From NCBI GenBank assembly GCA_963977125.1, contig CAXBNJ010000007.1:1-64000 (forward strand): 64,000 bases of DNA. Direction: 5' to 3'. The notes below the pieces were generated by a model. The model searched no databases. It saw only the letters and a list, made by a program, of their open reading frames with translations, and was not told the DNA's origin. This document shows positions 52,806 to 62,180 of this stretch, piece by piece. The position numbers were made by a program, and so were the translations under genes. Source of the stretch: UBA2705 sp963977125 (GTDB taxonomy: Bacteria; Pseudomonadota; Alphaproteobacteria; Micavibrionales; Micavibrionaceae). Within the stretch, counting starts at the first letter, position 1, and each line of letters opens with the position of its first letter.

Positions 52806-53702
52806 CTAAACGGCGATAATAGAGCTTTGGCTATCAACGGCTAAATTTTCACCAACCGATTCTTCAACACTATCTTCTATTTTTGCCCGTATTTTTTCTT
52901 CTATCTCAATTTTTTGCTTCGCTGGCAAGGCCGCAAATTCTTCTTCGGTTAAGCCCTCCTCAGCCAAAAGCGCCGCGCGGAAACGCTCTTCTGGCGTTTT
53001 GCTCATATAATCAAGAAAATCACTGACCGCTTCGGAGCGCTCCTCAGTTACCGCATCTTGTTGTGCTGGTGCTTGTGTATATACAGCAGCAGCAGCAGCA
53101 GCAGCAGAATCTGACTGAACATTATCCTGATTGCCTATAGATGCACGGACTGAATCTTGTGCTTCCAAATCTTGGCCAATTTGTTGAGCTAAGAAAAGCG
53201 TTCTGGCTTGCTTGGTTTTTTGTAACTGTTCGTAAGCAGGGTCTGCTTTTAACGTATTGTAATTAACCCCCAAGCTAAGTTGTGGCGCGGCATTAAATTC
53301 CGCCTGCGTTAACGCGGAGGATGACTTAACGACCTTACCGCCCAGTTCTTCGGCAATTTTGTCCGCGCGCTCCTGCGCTAAAGCAGGCCCTCTTAACGCG
53401 CTATCCTCCTCAGCAAGAAGCTTATGAATTGCGCCGCTTGAACTCTCTGTAAAGCCATTATTGTCTAATGTAGCGACCGTTTTTCCATTAACCTCCACAT
53501 GTGCATATGTTTCATAAGCAGGATGGCCTTCCGTTGTTGGCATAACCGCATGAAGCCCCTCCAATACACGCTCCATAGAGCTTACAAAGCTTTGATATCG
53601 ATCCTCAGACACCTCAGAAATAGGGGTTATTTTAGCCTTACTTAAGTCCAGTTGTTTTATCGCGGTAAGGTCAATAGGCATCCCTGATTGAATTGAGGTC
53701 AT
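52806..53702 (-). CDS. Hypothetical protein with poly-alanine tract
   Basis: A 298-aa acidic soluble protein, function unknown. No signal peptide. It has a possible folded N-terminal part (about 20-95) with YETYAHVEVNGKTVATLDNNGF, a helical middle, then an Ala run (about residues 200-206) encoded by repeated GCT codons. An acidic C-terminus is rich in Glu (TPEERFRAALLAEEGLTEEEFAALPAKQKIEIEEKIRAKIEDSVEESV). Probably a single-gene unit. Confidence 0.75.
   Translation of the reverse strand: MTSIQSGMPIDLTAIKQLDLSKAKITPISEVSEDRYQSFVSSMERVLEGLHAVMPTTEGHPAYETYAHVEVNGKTVATLDNNGFTESSSGAIHKLLAEEDSALRGPALAQERADKIAEELGGKVVKSSSALTQAEFNAAPQLSLGVNYNTLKADPAYEQLQKTKQARTLFLAQQIGQDLEAQDSVRASIGNQDNVQSDSAAAAAAAVYTQAPAQQDAVTEERSEAVSDFLDYMSKTPEERFRAALLAEEGLTEEEFAALPAKQKIEIEEKIRAKIEDSVEESVGENLAVDSQSSIIAV
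53084..53107. repeat. (CAG)8 trinucleotide tract, coding for alanines
   Basis: Eight CAG units on the plus strand, read as GCT (Ala) codons in the minus-strand gene 52806-53702. Neighbouring alanines elsewhere use mixed codons, so the tract looks like recent slippage. Confidence 0.9.
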
Positions 53703-53862
53703 AACATAGCTCCATTATCAAATTTAAACTGGATTTATTGATGCAAATTTTATGCCACTATATTCTTTGTGTAATAACTCTGGATAAACACTCCTTTTCT
53801 TCACTGTTAATACGCCATCTACTGCTAAACTTAATTTGAGTTATAAACCCATAGGAATATCA

Positions 53863-54900
53863 ATGAACGCTTCAAACGAATCTACACCATTAGAAAAACT
53901 CGGCTGGCAAAAATTCTTCGCGCAGCAAATCAGCGCCGATGAAAATGAAACAAACCAAACACAGCCTGTGCGCGTCATCGAGGTCCACAGAAGCGGCCTG
54001 CATGTTCTTGGTGACAATATTGATATGGAGATTCCACCGGGCTTAGAGGCCACGGTTGGCGATTGGTTGCTCTTAAACCCATCAGACCCCGCATCGAGCA
54101 CACGCCTTCAACGCAAAAGCCTTTTCAAACGCGTTGCCCCCGGCACAACCAATGGCGTTCAGCTTATTGCCGCCAATGTCGATACGGCCTTTATTGTGTC
54201 TTCATGTAATCAAGACTTCAATGTCGCGCGTCTAGAGCGCTATCTTGCGCTAGCCTTTGAAGCCGATGTCACGCCAATAATACTTCTGACGAAAGCTGAC
54301 CTTTGCGAGGATTCTCAATCTTATTTAGATGCAGCCAAGGCGATATCCGAAAAAACATCCGTGATTTTAATCAACGCGCTGAGCGATGAACCCCAAGCTA
54401 AGCTTGGTCAGTGGTGCGGCGCCGGCCAAATGGTCGCTTTTTTGGGCTCTTCTGGTGTCGGAAAATCCAGCTTAGTCAATGCCTTATTAGGTAATCAAGC
54501 CGCCGATACAGGCTCTATACGCGAAGATGATTCCAAAGGGCGACACACCACCACGCACCGCCAAATTCACTTCACTGCCAATGGTTGCGCCATTTTGGAT
54601 ACGCCCGGTATGCGCGGCCTTCAGCTGGCCAACACACAAGAAGGCATAGCCGATGTCTTTGCGGATATTTTCGCCTTGGCTGAACAATGCCGTTTTAATG
54701 ATTGTAAACATGAAACGGAGCCCGGCTGCGCGATTCAAGCGGCGGTTAAAGCCAATGTCATCGATCAGCCACGCATAGAGAGATGGAATAAATTAATAGA
54801 AGAAGAACTGTCTAAATCAACATCTTTAGGCGAACAAAAATCAAACAACAAATCACGCCGCAAAGCTAGCCGCGCATTGAATAAAAAGAATAAGAAATAA
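53863..54900 (+). CDS. rsgA: Ribosome small subunit-dependent GTPase RsgA
   Basis: Late 30S assembly GTPase. The 345-aa protein has the permuted GTPase order: OB fold (about 40-90), then G4 ILLTKADL, then G1 GSSGVGKSSLVN, then G3 DTPGMRG, and a C-terminal zinc domain CRFNDCKHETEPGC. The basic tail is Lys/Arg-rich. The ATG at 53863 has AGGA upstream; the frame extends nine codons to a TTG without a ribosome binding site. Confidence 0.96.
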   Translation: MNASNESTPLEKLGWQKFFAQQISADENETNQTQPVRVIEVHRSGLHVLGDNIDMEIPPGLEATVGDWLLLNPSDPASSTRLQRKSLFKRVAPGTTNGVQLIAANVDTAFIVSSCNQDFNVARLERYLALAFEADVTPIILLTKADLCEDSQSYLDAAKAISEKTSVILINALSDEPQAKLGQWCGAGQMVAFLGSSGVGKSSLVNALLGNQAADTGSIREDDSKGRHTTTHRQIHFTANGCAILDTPGMRGLQLANTQEGIADVFADIFALAEQCRFNDCKHETEPGCAIQAAVKANVIDQPRIERWNKLIEEELSKSTSLGEQKSNNKSRRKASRALNKKNKK

Positions 54901-54988
54901 TCAAATAGATAAGAGAGCCAAAAAGCGGTGTAAACCGCGCGGCATCTATGATCTAATTTTATTTTGGGGATGATTAGAAGATATATAA

Positions 54989-55064
54989 TGGTGACCGCTC
55001 AGGGATTCGAACCCTGGACCTACTGATTAAAAGTCAGTTGCTCTACCAACTGAGCTAAGCGGTC
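54989..55064 (-). tRNA. tRNA-Lys (anticodon TTT)
   Basis: A 76-base cloverleaf on the minus strand: acceptor GACCGCT pairs with AGCGGTC. D arm is TTAGCTCAGTTGGTAGAGC. Anticodon arm is ACTGA-CTTTTAA-TCAGT with anticodon TTT. T arm has GGTTCGAATCC, and the encoded end is ACCA. Confidence 0.97.
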
Positions 55065-55101
55065 AAACCACAATATAAAAGCCTTCGAAAAGACTGAGAC
55101 A

Positions 55102-55130
55102 TGTATATGGATTTAGCCTTGATACGTCAA
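55102..55130 (-). promoter_or_regulatory. Promoter of tRNA-Lys
   Basis: Minus strand: TTGACG (55125-55130), 17 bases, TATACA (55102-55107), about 38 bases before the tRNA 5' end. Confidence 0.7.
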
Positions 55131-55183
55131 GACTTATTTATTAGATAAATCAATTTTTATGGTTTTTTCTTAAGATAGGCGTT

Positions 55184-55669
55184 TTATTTCTGTAACTTGT
55201 CTAGCACTGCAGGCGTTACAAATTGCGACACATCACCGCCTAGGGCGCATATTTCCTTAACAAAAGAAGATGAAACGAATTGCCATTCATCTGATGCCAT
55301 TAAAAATACAGTTTCAATTGATTTATCGAGTTTTGCATTCATACCGGTCATTTGAAATTCATATTCAAAGTCGGAAATAGCCCGCAGACCACGAAAAATG
55401 CATGAGGCTTTCTTTTGCGCGGCGTAATGAATCAGCAAATTATCAAAGCTATCAACCGTAATCTCACAATGCTTATCATGCATGTTATCAATATCGGTTT
55501 GCACCATTGATAAGCGCTCTTCATAGGTGAAGCGCGGATTCTTGCCGACATTCTTGGCCACACCAACAACCAAATGATCCACGAGTTTACTCGCACGGCG
55601 AATAATATGCAGGTGCCCTTTTGTCACGGGGTCAAATGTCCCCGGATAAATGCCAATACGCCCTGCCAT
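55184..55669 (-). CDS. coaD: Phosphopantetheine adenylyltransferase
   Basis: Penultimate enzyme of coenzyme A synthesis: joins ATP and 4'-phosphopantetheine. From the ATG at 55669 (161 aa) it begins MAGRIGIYPGTFDPVTKGH, the nucleotidyltransferase motif with the TxGH catalytic His. IFRGLRAISDFEYEFQM and a VSSSFVKEI end match the family. GGGGA precedes this ATG; the longer frame would start with TTG. It also sits in the gyrA neighbourhood, as in related genomes. Confidence 0.96.
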   Translation of the reverse strand: MAGRIGIYPGTFDPVTKGHLHIIRRASKLVDHLVVGVAKNVGKNPRFTYEERLSMVQTDIDNMHDKHCEITVDSFDNLLIHYAAQKKASCIFRGLRAISDFEYEFQMTGMNAKLDKSIETVFLMASDEWQFVSSSFVKEICALGGDVSQFVTPAVLDKLQK

Positions 55670-55856
55670 ATAAATATTCCCCAAAAAAAAGCTTTAAATT
55701 TACAACAAAAACGGATAATAACGATACGGCGCTAAAATACAATATATAAACACTATATATTTGTAGTTGCTAAACAGCCCCGTTTCATAGACTCTGGGCG
55801 AGTTAAAAGCAATAGACACGCCCGCCCCTTAAAATAGATTCAGATGGAGAGCTGCC

Positions 55857-57050
55857 ATGACTAAATTTGCACAACAACCCAAAAATGCGAATGCCTTAAT
55901 CATGCTTGAAGACGGTCAAGTCTTTTGGGGGCAAGGCTACGGCGCAGAAACACTGAATATTGGTGAGATCTGCTTTAATACATCGATGAGCGGCTATCAA
56001 GAAATCCTTACCGACCCAAGTTATGCGGGACAAATCATCACCTTCACCTTCCCCCATATCGGTAATGTCGGCGTTACCCCAGAAGATAATGAAAGCCCTG
56101 CACCAAAATGTCTTGGCTTAATCACGCGCGAAATGCCGACCACACCGTCTAATTTTCGCAGCGAAGATACATTGCCAAACTGGCTTGCAGCCAATAACTT
56201 ACCAGGCATAGGCGGCATTGATACGCGCGCGCTAACGCATATTCTACGTGATAGCGGATCAGCAAAAGGCGCGATTGCCTATAATAGCGCCAGTCAGTTT
56301 GATTTAGATGCCATGCTAAGCGCGATTAAAGACTGGTCAGGCCTAGCCGGGCTAAACCTTGCTAAAGATGTACAGCGCGGGCAAACACAAGACTGGACGA
56401 GCGGCATTTGGAAGCTCGGCCAAGGTTTCAGTGAAGAAAACAGCTCAACCGCTACAAATTCAGAGGATTATCATGTTGTCGCGCTTGATTTTGGCGCAAA
56501 AGACAACATTATGCGCGGCCTTGTCCATGCCGGCTGTCGCGTTACATTAATGGATGGCACATCAAGCTTTGATGAGATTATGGCGCATAATCCCGATGGC
56601 ATTTTCCTCTCTAACGGCCCAGGCGACCCTGCCGCCACCTATGCAGAGATCAAAACAACTCTCGACAAAATCATCAACGCCAATTGCCCTGTATTCGGCA
56701 TTTGCCTTGGCCATCAATTACTCGCTCTTGCCCTTGGCGGTCAAACCCAAAAAATGCATTTCGGCCATCGCGGTGCGAACCACCCTGTTAAAGATTTAAA
56801 AACAGGCAAAGTTGAAATCACATCGCAAAATCATGGCTTTGAGGTTATGACAGACAGCCTGCCTGATAATGTCAGCGTCACGCATATCAGCTTATTCGAT
56901 CAAAGCTGTGAGGGCATAGAAGCCAATGACAAACCTTTGTTCTCAGTGCAACATCACCCAGAATCATCCCCCGGCCCGCATGACAGCCATTATTTATTTG
57001 TGCGTTTCGTTGATATGATGAAGACACAAGGCGCAAAAAAAGCGGCTTAA
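55857..57050 (+). CDS. carA: Carbamoyl-phosphate synthase small subunit
   Basis: Glutaminase subunit supplying ammonia to CarB for pyrimidine and arginine synthesis. The 397-aa protein has the N-terminal CarA domain (LMLEDGQVFWGQGYGAE, GEICFNTSMSGYQEILTDPSYAGQIITFTFPHIGN). The C-terminal class I amidotransferase has catalytic Cys in GICLGHQLLALALGG and His/Glu in FSVQHHPESSPGPHD. No carB in the window. A terminator hairpin overlaps the stop codon. Confidence 0.97.
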   Translation: MTKFAQQPKNANALIMLEDGQVFWGQGYGAETLNIGEICFNTSMSGYQEILTDPSYAGQIITFTFPHIGNVGVTPEDNESPAPKCLGLITREMPTTPSNFRSEDTLPNWLAANNLPGIGGIDTRALTHILRDSGSAKGAIAYNSASQFDLDAMLSAIKDWSGLAGLNLAKDVQRGQTQDWTSGIWKLGQGFSEENSSTATNSEDYHVVALDFGAKDNIMRGLVHAGCRVTLMDGTSSFDEIMAHNPDGIFLSNGPGDPAATYAEIKTTLDKIINANCPVFGICLGHQLLALALGGQTQKMHFGHRGANHPVKDLKTGKVEITSQNHGFEVMTDSLPDNVSVTHISLFDQSCEGIEANDKPLFSVQHHPESSPGPHDSHYLFVRFVDMMKTQGAKKAA

Positions 57051-57063
57051 ATTTAGCCGCTTT
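57039..57063 (+). terminator. Hairpin overlapping the carA stop codon
   Basis: Arms AAAGCGGCT (57039-57047) and AGCCGCTTT (57055-57063). The TAA stop (57048-57050) is in the loop, and a short T-run follows. Likely a terminator for carA alone. Confidence 0.7.
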
Positions 57064-57108
57064 ACTTCGTCACTATGGTTCTCTTCGCATTTTCAGCTCA
57101 AGGACACA

Positions 57109-57741
57109 TTATTTTGGCGCGTAGCTATTGGCTTTGTTTGGTTCAACGACGTTAAGCCCCATATAACCATAGCCTTTTTCCAAGCCCGAATCTGTATCAA
57201 TAAGCACAGATAAAGTTAAACCAGTGCCGTTAAGAAGCGCACCATCAATGTGATATTTATAGAGGCCTGAACCGACGAAACCTTCTTTGATAATATCCGC
57301 CTCATTGGCAATCGTCCAAAGTGAAAGATTCTCGCTTTGTGCGCTAGGCTCTTTATTGGGCGCATAATTATGCGGCAATGTGTCCATACCGAAAAATCCG
57401 TAACCTCTATCAATTCCGCTATCTTGATATTTCATGGCAATCATATAGCTATCATCATCCTTTGAATAAATAACATGAAGACCAGAAGGTAGAGACCCTA
57501 TATAAGCGCCTATTCTAACGCCCTCTATCTCAACACCTTTTTCCACAACAAGCACAGGATTGGCTGGATCAGATTTCTGTATATTATAAGGGTTTGGCGC
57601 CTCATCTGAACACTGCGTCAGCACGCCGACAAATGCAGCCAACATAAAAACACCGACTAGTGAGCCTGCATAATTTGAGCCCTTCTCCACTTTATTGCTA
57701 TTATCATTTTTATTTTCAACGTTAGCGTCTTCTTCAGACAT
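57109..57741 (-). CDS. Hypothetical membrane-anchored protein with a duplicated motif
   Basis: A 210-aa protein from the ATG at 57741 (AGGG nine bases upstream). A charged N-terminus is followed by one hydrophobic segment (AGSLVGVFMLAAFVGVLTQC, about 24-43) ending in a lipobox-like LTQC, although the N-region is long for a lipoprotein. The exported part holds two similar units, DSGIDRGYGFFGMDTLPHNYAPN and DSGLEKGYGYMGLNVVEPNKANSYAP, suggesting an internal repeat. Function unknown. Longer starts at 57750 and 57804 are in frame. Confidence 0.75.
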   Translation of the reverse strand: MSEEDANVENKNDNSNKVEKGSNYAGSLVGVFMLAAFVGVLTQCSDEAPNPYNIQKSDPANPVLVVEKGVEIEGVRIGAYIGSLPSGLHVIYSKDDDSYMIAMKYQDSGIDRGYGFFGMDTLPHNYAPNKEPSAQSENLSLWTIANEADIIKEGFVGSGLYKYHIDGALLNGTGLTLSVLIDTDSGLEKGYGYMGLNVVEPNKANSYAPK

Positions 57742-57854
57742 AATACTCATCCCTGTTTTATTTTTATTTATGAAATTATGAGCGGTATTATAATCAATAC
57801 CCAAGATGAGTCAACTATGGAAAACAAATGTATTCAGGTGTGAATAAAAATAAA

Positions 57855-57882
57855 GGACGTTCACGATTTTCGTGACACGCCC
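57855..57882 (-). terminator. Rho-independent terminator of the 57930 gene
   Basis: Minus strand: GGGCGTGTCACGA, loop AAA, TCGTGAACGTCC (one bulge), then TTTATTTTTATT. It lies about 50 bases after the stop. Confidence 0.8.
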
Positions 57883-57929
57883 TCTATTTCGTATGGGTTC
57901 TTGTATAGTTAATGGTTTATACCTACGCT

Positions 57930-58499
57930 TTAAACAAAGCGGATATGATCACTATTTGCTCCAAAATACAGAGAAGAACTCCCCTGCTGTTCACTGGGTT
58001 TAACGTCCATGCTCTTTTGATAAGGCTGACCGACCGTTAGGGCCTCGATACCAGAATGCACTGGTTCGCTTTCCCGCTGCGGTGACGTGGAAGACTGCTT
58101 CATATAATCTTCCAATTGGTCATCCACTGGATTACGCACATGAGTAGCCTCAGATGCCGCGCGCACCTCTTGCTTTATTTCATGCTTTGCTTGCGTCACC
58201 ATAGTTTCAGCATAGCGTAACATGGAATCTGTACGCTCATTGCTGGATACCGTTTGGCTCTCCAATGTACCTTGTCGAACATCAAGCGCTTCCACTCTTT
58301 GTTCCATCGTATGAATGGCTGTTGAGAAAAAACCAGTTTGCCGGTTTAATACATCAACCATCTCCTTCACTTTATTAAAGCCGTTTCGCATTCGTTCAAA
58401 CCCGATGGAGAGCACAATAGCTCCTCCGACCGCGGTTATCGCAGCAAAAACAGCAAAAGCAAGGGAAACAACCATATAGGTTTGTTCAGCACCTATCAT
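57930..58499 (-). CDS. Hypothetical membrane protein with coiled coil
   Basis: A 189-aa protein. From the ATG at 58499 (AAAGGAAAGG upstream) it has one membrane helix at about 9-31 (VSLAFAVFAAITAVGGAIVLSIGF). A long helix likely to be coiled coil follows (about 35-115: MVDVLNRQTGFFSTAIHTMEQRVEALDVRQGTLESQ). The Ser/Glu-rich C-terminus looks disordered. Topology recalls membrane-tethered scaffold proteins; function unknown. The frame runs 29 codons further upstream without a good start. Single-gene unit. Confidence 0.72.
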   Translation of the reverse strand: MIGAEQTYMVVSLAFAVFAAITAVGGAIVLSIGFERMRNGFNKVKEMVDVLNRQTGFFSTAIHTMEQRVEALDVRQGTLESQTVSSNERTDSMLRYAETMVTQAKHEIKQEVRAASEATHVRNPVDDQLEDYMKQSSTSPQRESEPVHSGIEALTVGQPYQKSMDVKPSEQQGSSSLYFGANSDHIRFV

Positions 58500-58824
58500 A
58501 GTTATGCCTTTCCTTTGGCTAAGGTTAAATATTAATGATTTCCCTGAAGAAGAAGAACTGTACATATATAGTTTACGATACGACAATTAATAACTACTCA
58601 CGAAAAACACACTCACCACTTCAATTTACATAAAACAAAATAATAAATAGTTATTTTATGATCGGATAAAGCTAAAATTTTAGATGTAGTTGTGATTATC
58701 TAAGAGTAACTATTGGCTAAGCATCAGAAAATACAGATAAATATATTCGTTACGATGAAGCAAAGACGATAATTATATATCAAATAAAATAGATAAAGGC
58801 CTTAGTAAAACAATCTCGCAAATA

Positions 58825-58854
58825 AAAATGCGACGCATTCCTACGCCGCATTTT
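58825..58854 (-). terminator. Rho-independent terminator of gyrA
   Basis: Arms AAAATGCG (58825-58832) and CGCATTTT (58847-58854), followed on the minus strand by TATT. The hairpin starts about 30 bases after the gyrA stop. The rest of 58500-58824 is AT-rich with no gene seen. Confidence 0.75.
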
Positions 58855-58884
58855 GAATTAAATAATAAAGATCAGATAAATAGT

Positions 58885-61602
58885 TTATTTATCGTCTTCT
58901 GGCTCAGCTTCACTGGCATCTGCATCGCTAGCATCATCAGCTTTAGCCGTCACTTCAGCTAACTCAATAACTTCTGCGCCCGCTTCACCTTCAATGACTT
59001 CTGTGCCTTCGCCCTCAATGATGTCTTCTTCCTCTTCATCATCTTCAACAAGCGATGCGACTGAAACAACTTTTTCGCCTTTAGAGACATCAAATAATTT
59101 CACGCCTTGTGCGCTACGTCCTGTGACGCGCACATCTGCCACGCCCGTACGGATCATTTGACCGCCATCAGTAACCAACATAATTTGATGCTCTGGGGTC
59201 ACGGGGAATGTTGCGACAAGCTCACCTGTTTTCTCCGTTACATCCATATTGATAACGCCCTGACCACCACGGCCTGAGATACGATATTCACGTGCAAAAG
59301 TACGCTTGCCATAGCCTTTTTCAGATACGCAAAGCAGAACTTGGCGTTCTTCTTCTGGCATATCATCTGGCTCATGCTTAATAATCGACATACCGATAAG
59401 CTCATTACCTTCAGCCAATTTCATACCACGCACACCTGTAGAGGCACGACCAGCAAAGACACGAATATCTTCAACATTAAAGCGTATCGCCTTACCTTGG
59501 CGCGCCGCGAGGATTACCGTGTCTTCTGGCGCACATAATGCAACAGAGACAAGATCTTCACCTTCGCCAAGCTTCATGGCAATCAAGCCATTAGAACGAA
59601 TGTTTTTGAAGTCAGACAGTTTATTACGGCGCACAGAACCATGTGCCGTTGCAAACATGATGTTGTAATCATCCCATGTTTCTTCATCTTCAGGCAGAGC
59701 CATAATCACGGATATTTTTTCGCCTTCTTCAAAAGGAAGCAAGTTAATCAACGCCTTACCTTTAGATTGCGGGCTACCCAATGGTAACTGCCAAACCTTC
59801 ATGCGATGAACAATACCGCGATTAGTGAAGATTAATAATGGTGTGTGGGTCGAAGATACAAATAATTCAGAAACGAAATCCTCATCCTTCATATTCAGGC
59901 CACTACGGCCTTTACCGCCACGACGCTGTTCACGATAAACAGAAAGCTGCGTACGTTTCACATAGCCTGTATGCGTAATCGTCACAACCATGTCTTCACG
60001 TTGAATAAGATCTTCAATATCGCTTTCAAACTCAGCATCGCATAACTCTGTACGGCGCGGCGTTGCAAAACGGTCACGAATATCTTGTAGCTCTTCGCGC
60101 ATAACTTCAAATAAGCGTGTGCGGCTACTCAAGATTTTAAGGAACTCAATAATTTGATCCGTGATTTCGCGCAATTCGCCGCCAATTTTATCACGCTCAA
60201 GACCGGTTAAGCGATGCAAACGCAAATCAAGAATGGCTTTGGCTTGAATTTCGCTCATTTGATATGTGCCATCTTCATGCACAGGGAATTCAGGATCATC
60301 AATCAACTCGATTAATGGGCGAACCTCACCTACTGGCCAACGTTTTTCAACCAATTGCTCACGCGCCGTTTGTGGGTCAATCGCTCCACGGATAAGTGCG
60401 ATGATCTCATCGATATTTTCAACAGCGACAGCCAAACCAGCCAAAGCATGCGCACGTTCGCGCGCTTTGCGTAATTCATAGATTGTCCGCTTGGTAATAA
60501 CTTCTTCGCGGAAATCAACGAAAGCCGTAATGAAATCACGTAGCAAGACGGTCTCAGGGCGACCATGGCGCAAAGCAACCATGTTACAGCCAAAGGAGTT
60601 TTGCAAAGCGGTGTGCTTAAACAGCTGGTTTAAAACAACTTCGCCATGCGCATCACGTTTCAGTTCAATAACAACGCGCACGCCATCACGATCCGATTCA
60701 TCACGAACTTCAGAAATACCTTCAACGATTTTCTCACGCGCAACTTCACCAAGGCGCTCAAGCAAGCGGCCTTTATTCACTTGATAAGGCACTTCGCTGA
60801 CGACAATTGCAAAGCGGTTTTCACGAATTTCTTCAATGGTCGCTTTTGAACGGATAACAACTGAGCCATTACCGGTTGTATAAGCAGAGTGAATACCTTT
60901 GCGGCCAAGGATTTGCGCACCGGTTGGGAAATCTGGCCCCGGGATAATTTCCATCAAGGCTTCATTGGTGACGTTTTCATCATCCATATAAGCAAAACAG
61001 CCATCAATCACTTCGCCCAGATTATGTGGCGGAATATTTGTCGCCATACCAACAGCGATACCACCCGCACCATTGACCAACAAGTTAGGTACGCGGCTCG
61101 GAAGGACTTTCGGTTCATAAACCGATTCATCATAGTTCGGCTGGAAATCAACCGTTTCTTTATCAATATCAGACAATATAGCTTCGGCGGCTTTATCAAG
61201 CTTGGCTTCGGTATAACGCATCGCCGCTGCCGGATCCCCATCCATTGAACCAAAGTTACCTTGGCCGTGGATCAAAGGGAGACGGAGCGAGAATTCTTGT
61301 GCCATACGCACCAAAGCATCATAAATCGCGCTATCACCATGTGGGTGATATTTACCCATAACATCACCGACGATACGCGCTGACTTACGGAAGGGCTTAT
61401 CTGATGTATAACCGCCCTCTTTCATCGCAAATAATATGCGGCGGTGAACAGGCTTTAAGCCGTCACGAATATCCGGTAGAGCACGCGAGACGATTACGCT
61501 CATTGCGTAATCAAGATAAGATTGTTTCATCTCATCGACGAGGGCCACCGCTTGGAATTTTTCTGAAGTATCTGTAACGTTTGAATCGCTCATAATAACC
61601 AT
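58885..61602 (-). CDS. gyrA: DNA gyrase subunit A
   Basis: Breakage-rejoining subunit of gyrase, which introduces negative supercoils. The 905-aa protein has RDGLKPVHRRILFAM, active-site Tyr130 in AAMRYTEAKL, and the GyrA box QRRGGKGR that starts the DNA-wrapping domain. The quinolone-contact region GKYHPHGDSAIYDAL keeps the sensitive-type Ser91 and Asp95. The C-terminal ~55 residues are an extremely acidic tail. A second ATG three codons in (61593) is an equally good start; neither has a clear ribosome binding site. gyrB is not in the window. Confidence 0.97.
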   Translation of the reverse strand: MVIMSDSNVTDTSEKFQAVALVDEMKQSYLDYAMSVIVSRALPDIRDGLKPVHRRILFAMKEGGYTSDKPFRKSARIVGDVMGKYHPHGDSAIYDALVRMAQEFSLRLPLIHGQGNFGSMDGDPAAAMRYTEAKLDKAAEAILSDIDKETVDFQPNYDESVYEPKVLPSRVPNLLVNGAGGIAVGMATNIPPHNLGEVIDGCFAYMDDENVTNEALMEIIPGPDFPTGAQILGRKGIHSAYTTGNGSVVIRSKATIEEIRENRFAIVVSEVPYQVNKGRLLERLGEVAREKIVEGISEVRDESDRDGVRVVIELKRDAHGEVVLNQLFKHTALQNSFGCNMVALRHGRPETVLLRDFITAFVDFREEVITKRTIYELRKARERAHALAGLAVAVENIDEIIALIRGAIDPQTAREQLVEKRWPVGEVRPLIELIDDPEFPVHEDGTYQMSEIQAKAILDLRLHRLTGLERDKIGGELREITDQIIEFLKILSSRTRLFEVMREELQDIRDRFATPRRTELCDAEFESDIEDLIQREDMVVTITHTGYVKRTQLSVYREQRRGGKGRSGLNMKDEDFVSELFVSSTHTPLLIFTNRGIVHRMKVWQLPLGSPQSKGKALINLLPFEEGEKISVIMALPEDEETWDDYNIMFATAHGSVRRNKLSDFKNIRSNGLIAMKLGEGEDLVSVALCAPEDTVILAARQGKAIRFNVEDIRVFAGRASTGVRGMKLAEGNELIGMSIIKHEPDDMPEEERQVLLCVSEKGYGKRTFAREYRISGRGGQGVINMDVTEKTGELVATFPVTPEHQIMLVTDGGQMIRTGVADVRVTGRSAQGVKLFDVSKGEKVVSVASLVEDDEEEEDIIEGEGTEVIEGEAGAEVIELAEVTAKADDASDADASEAEPEDDK

Positions 61603-61708
61603 ATTTTTCTGTGAATTTTTTAACTCCTATTTTTAGCACTCAGCGCAGTGCACAGCAAGCGATGAAACGTAAAAACACGAGTTATTCATGAAAAAGGGAT
61701 GGTTTAAA

Positions 61709-61736
61709 GCCCATAGGCACAAAGAGGCCAATGGGC
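61709..61736 (-). terminator. Hairpin downstream of the 61763 gene
   Basis: Arms GCCCATAGGC (61709-61718) and GCCAATGGGC (61727-61736), with one internal mismatch and an eight-base loop, followed on the minus strand by TTTAAA. Probable terminator. Confidence 0.6.
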
Positions 61737-61762
61737 ATCAACAAAACAGAGTAAAAACCTGA

Positions 61763-62086
61763 TTATTTCTTGGGTGTCAAACCACGCGCATTGTGAATTA
61801 CACAGTCACCAGTGCTGCCATTCTCGCCAGTCAAATGGACTGTGGCTTGATCACCTTTATAACGGGCATAGCCAAAGGATACGGACAGATTTCTTTCTTC
61901 TATACCTTTCCTCAAAGTATAGTCAACACTCACGCAGGATGCACCCGCGACTGAAATGCCTTTAGCAAGGGGCTTTTGCTTCTTTAAATCCGCGACAGCC
62001 TCCACAAACGCCAATGATAAAAGCTCATCACCTCTTATTTTCTCTAAATCATCTTCTGCAATATCGATCGTTAAACGTACAACCAT
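61763..62086 (-). CDS. Hypothetical protein
   Basis: A 107-aa small soluble protein, function unknown. From the ATG at 62086, which has GGAGG five bases upstream, it reads MVVRLTIDIAEDDLEKIRG, then a helix and a beta-rich half (SVAGASCVSVDYTLRKGIEERNLSVSFGYARYKGDQATVHLTG). Two further in-frame ATGs lie upstream (62098, 62107), but the ribosome binding site favours 62086. Single gene upstream of gyrA on the same strand. Confidence 0.75.
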   Translation of the reverse strand: MVVRLTIDIAEDDLEKIRGDELLSLAFVEAVADLKKQKPLAKGISVAGASCVSVDYTLRKGIEERNLSVSFGYARYKGDQATVHLTGENGSTGDCVIHNARGLTPKK

Positions 62087-62180
62087 AGTGGCCTCCATAA
62101 ATGTCAAAACTCAACCGCAGTTAACATAAGGCAAAAAGCACGTCAACAAGAAATAATATGAAAAAAGAGTTTTTATAATT

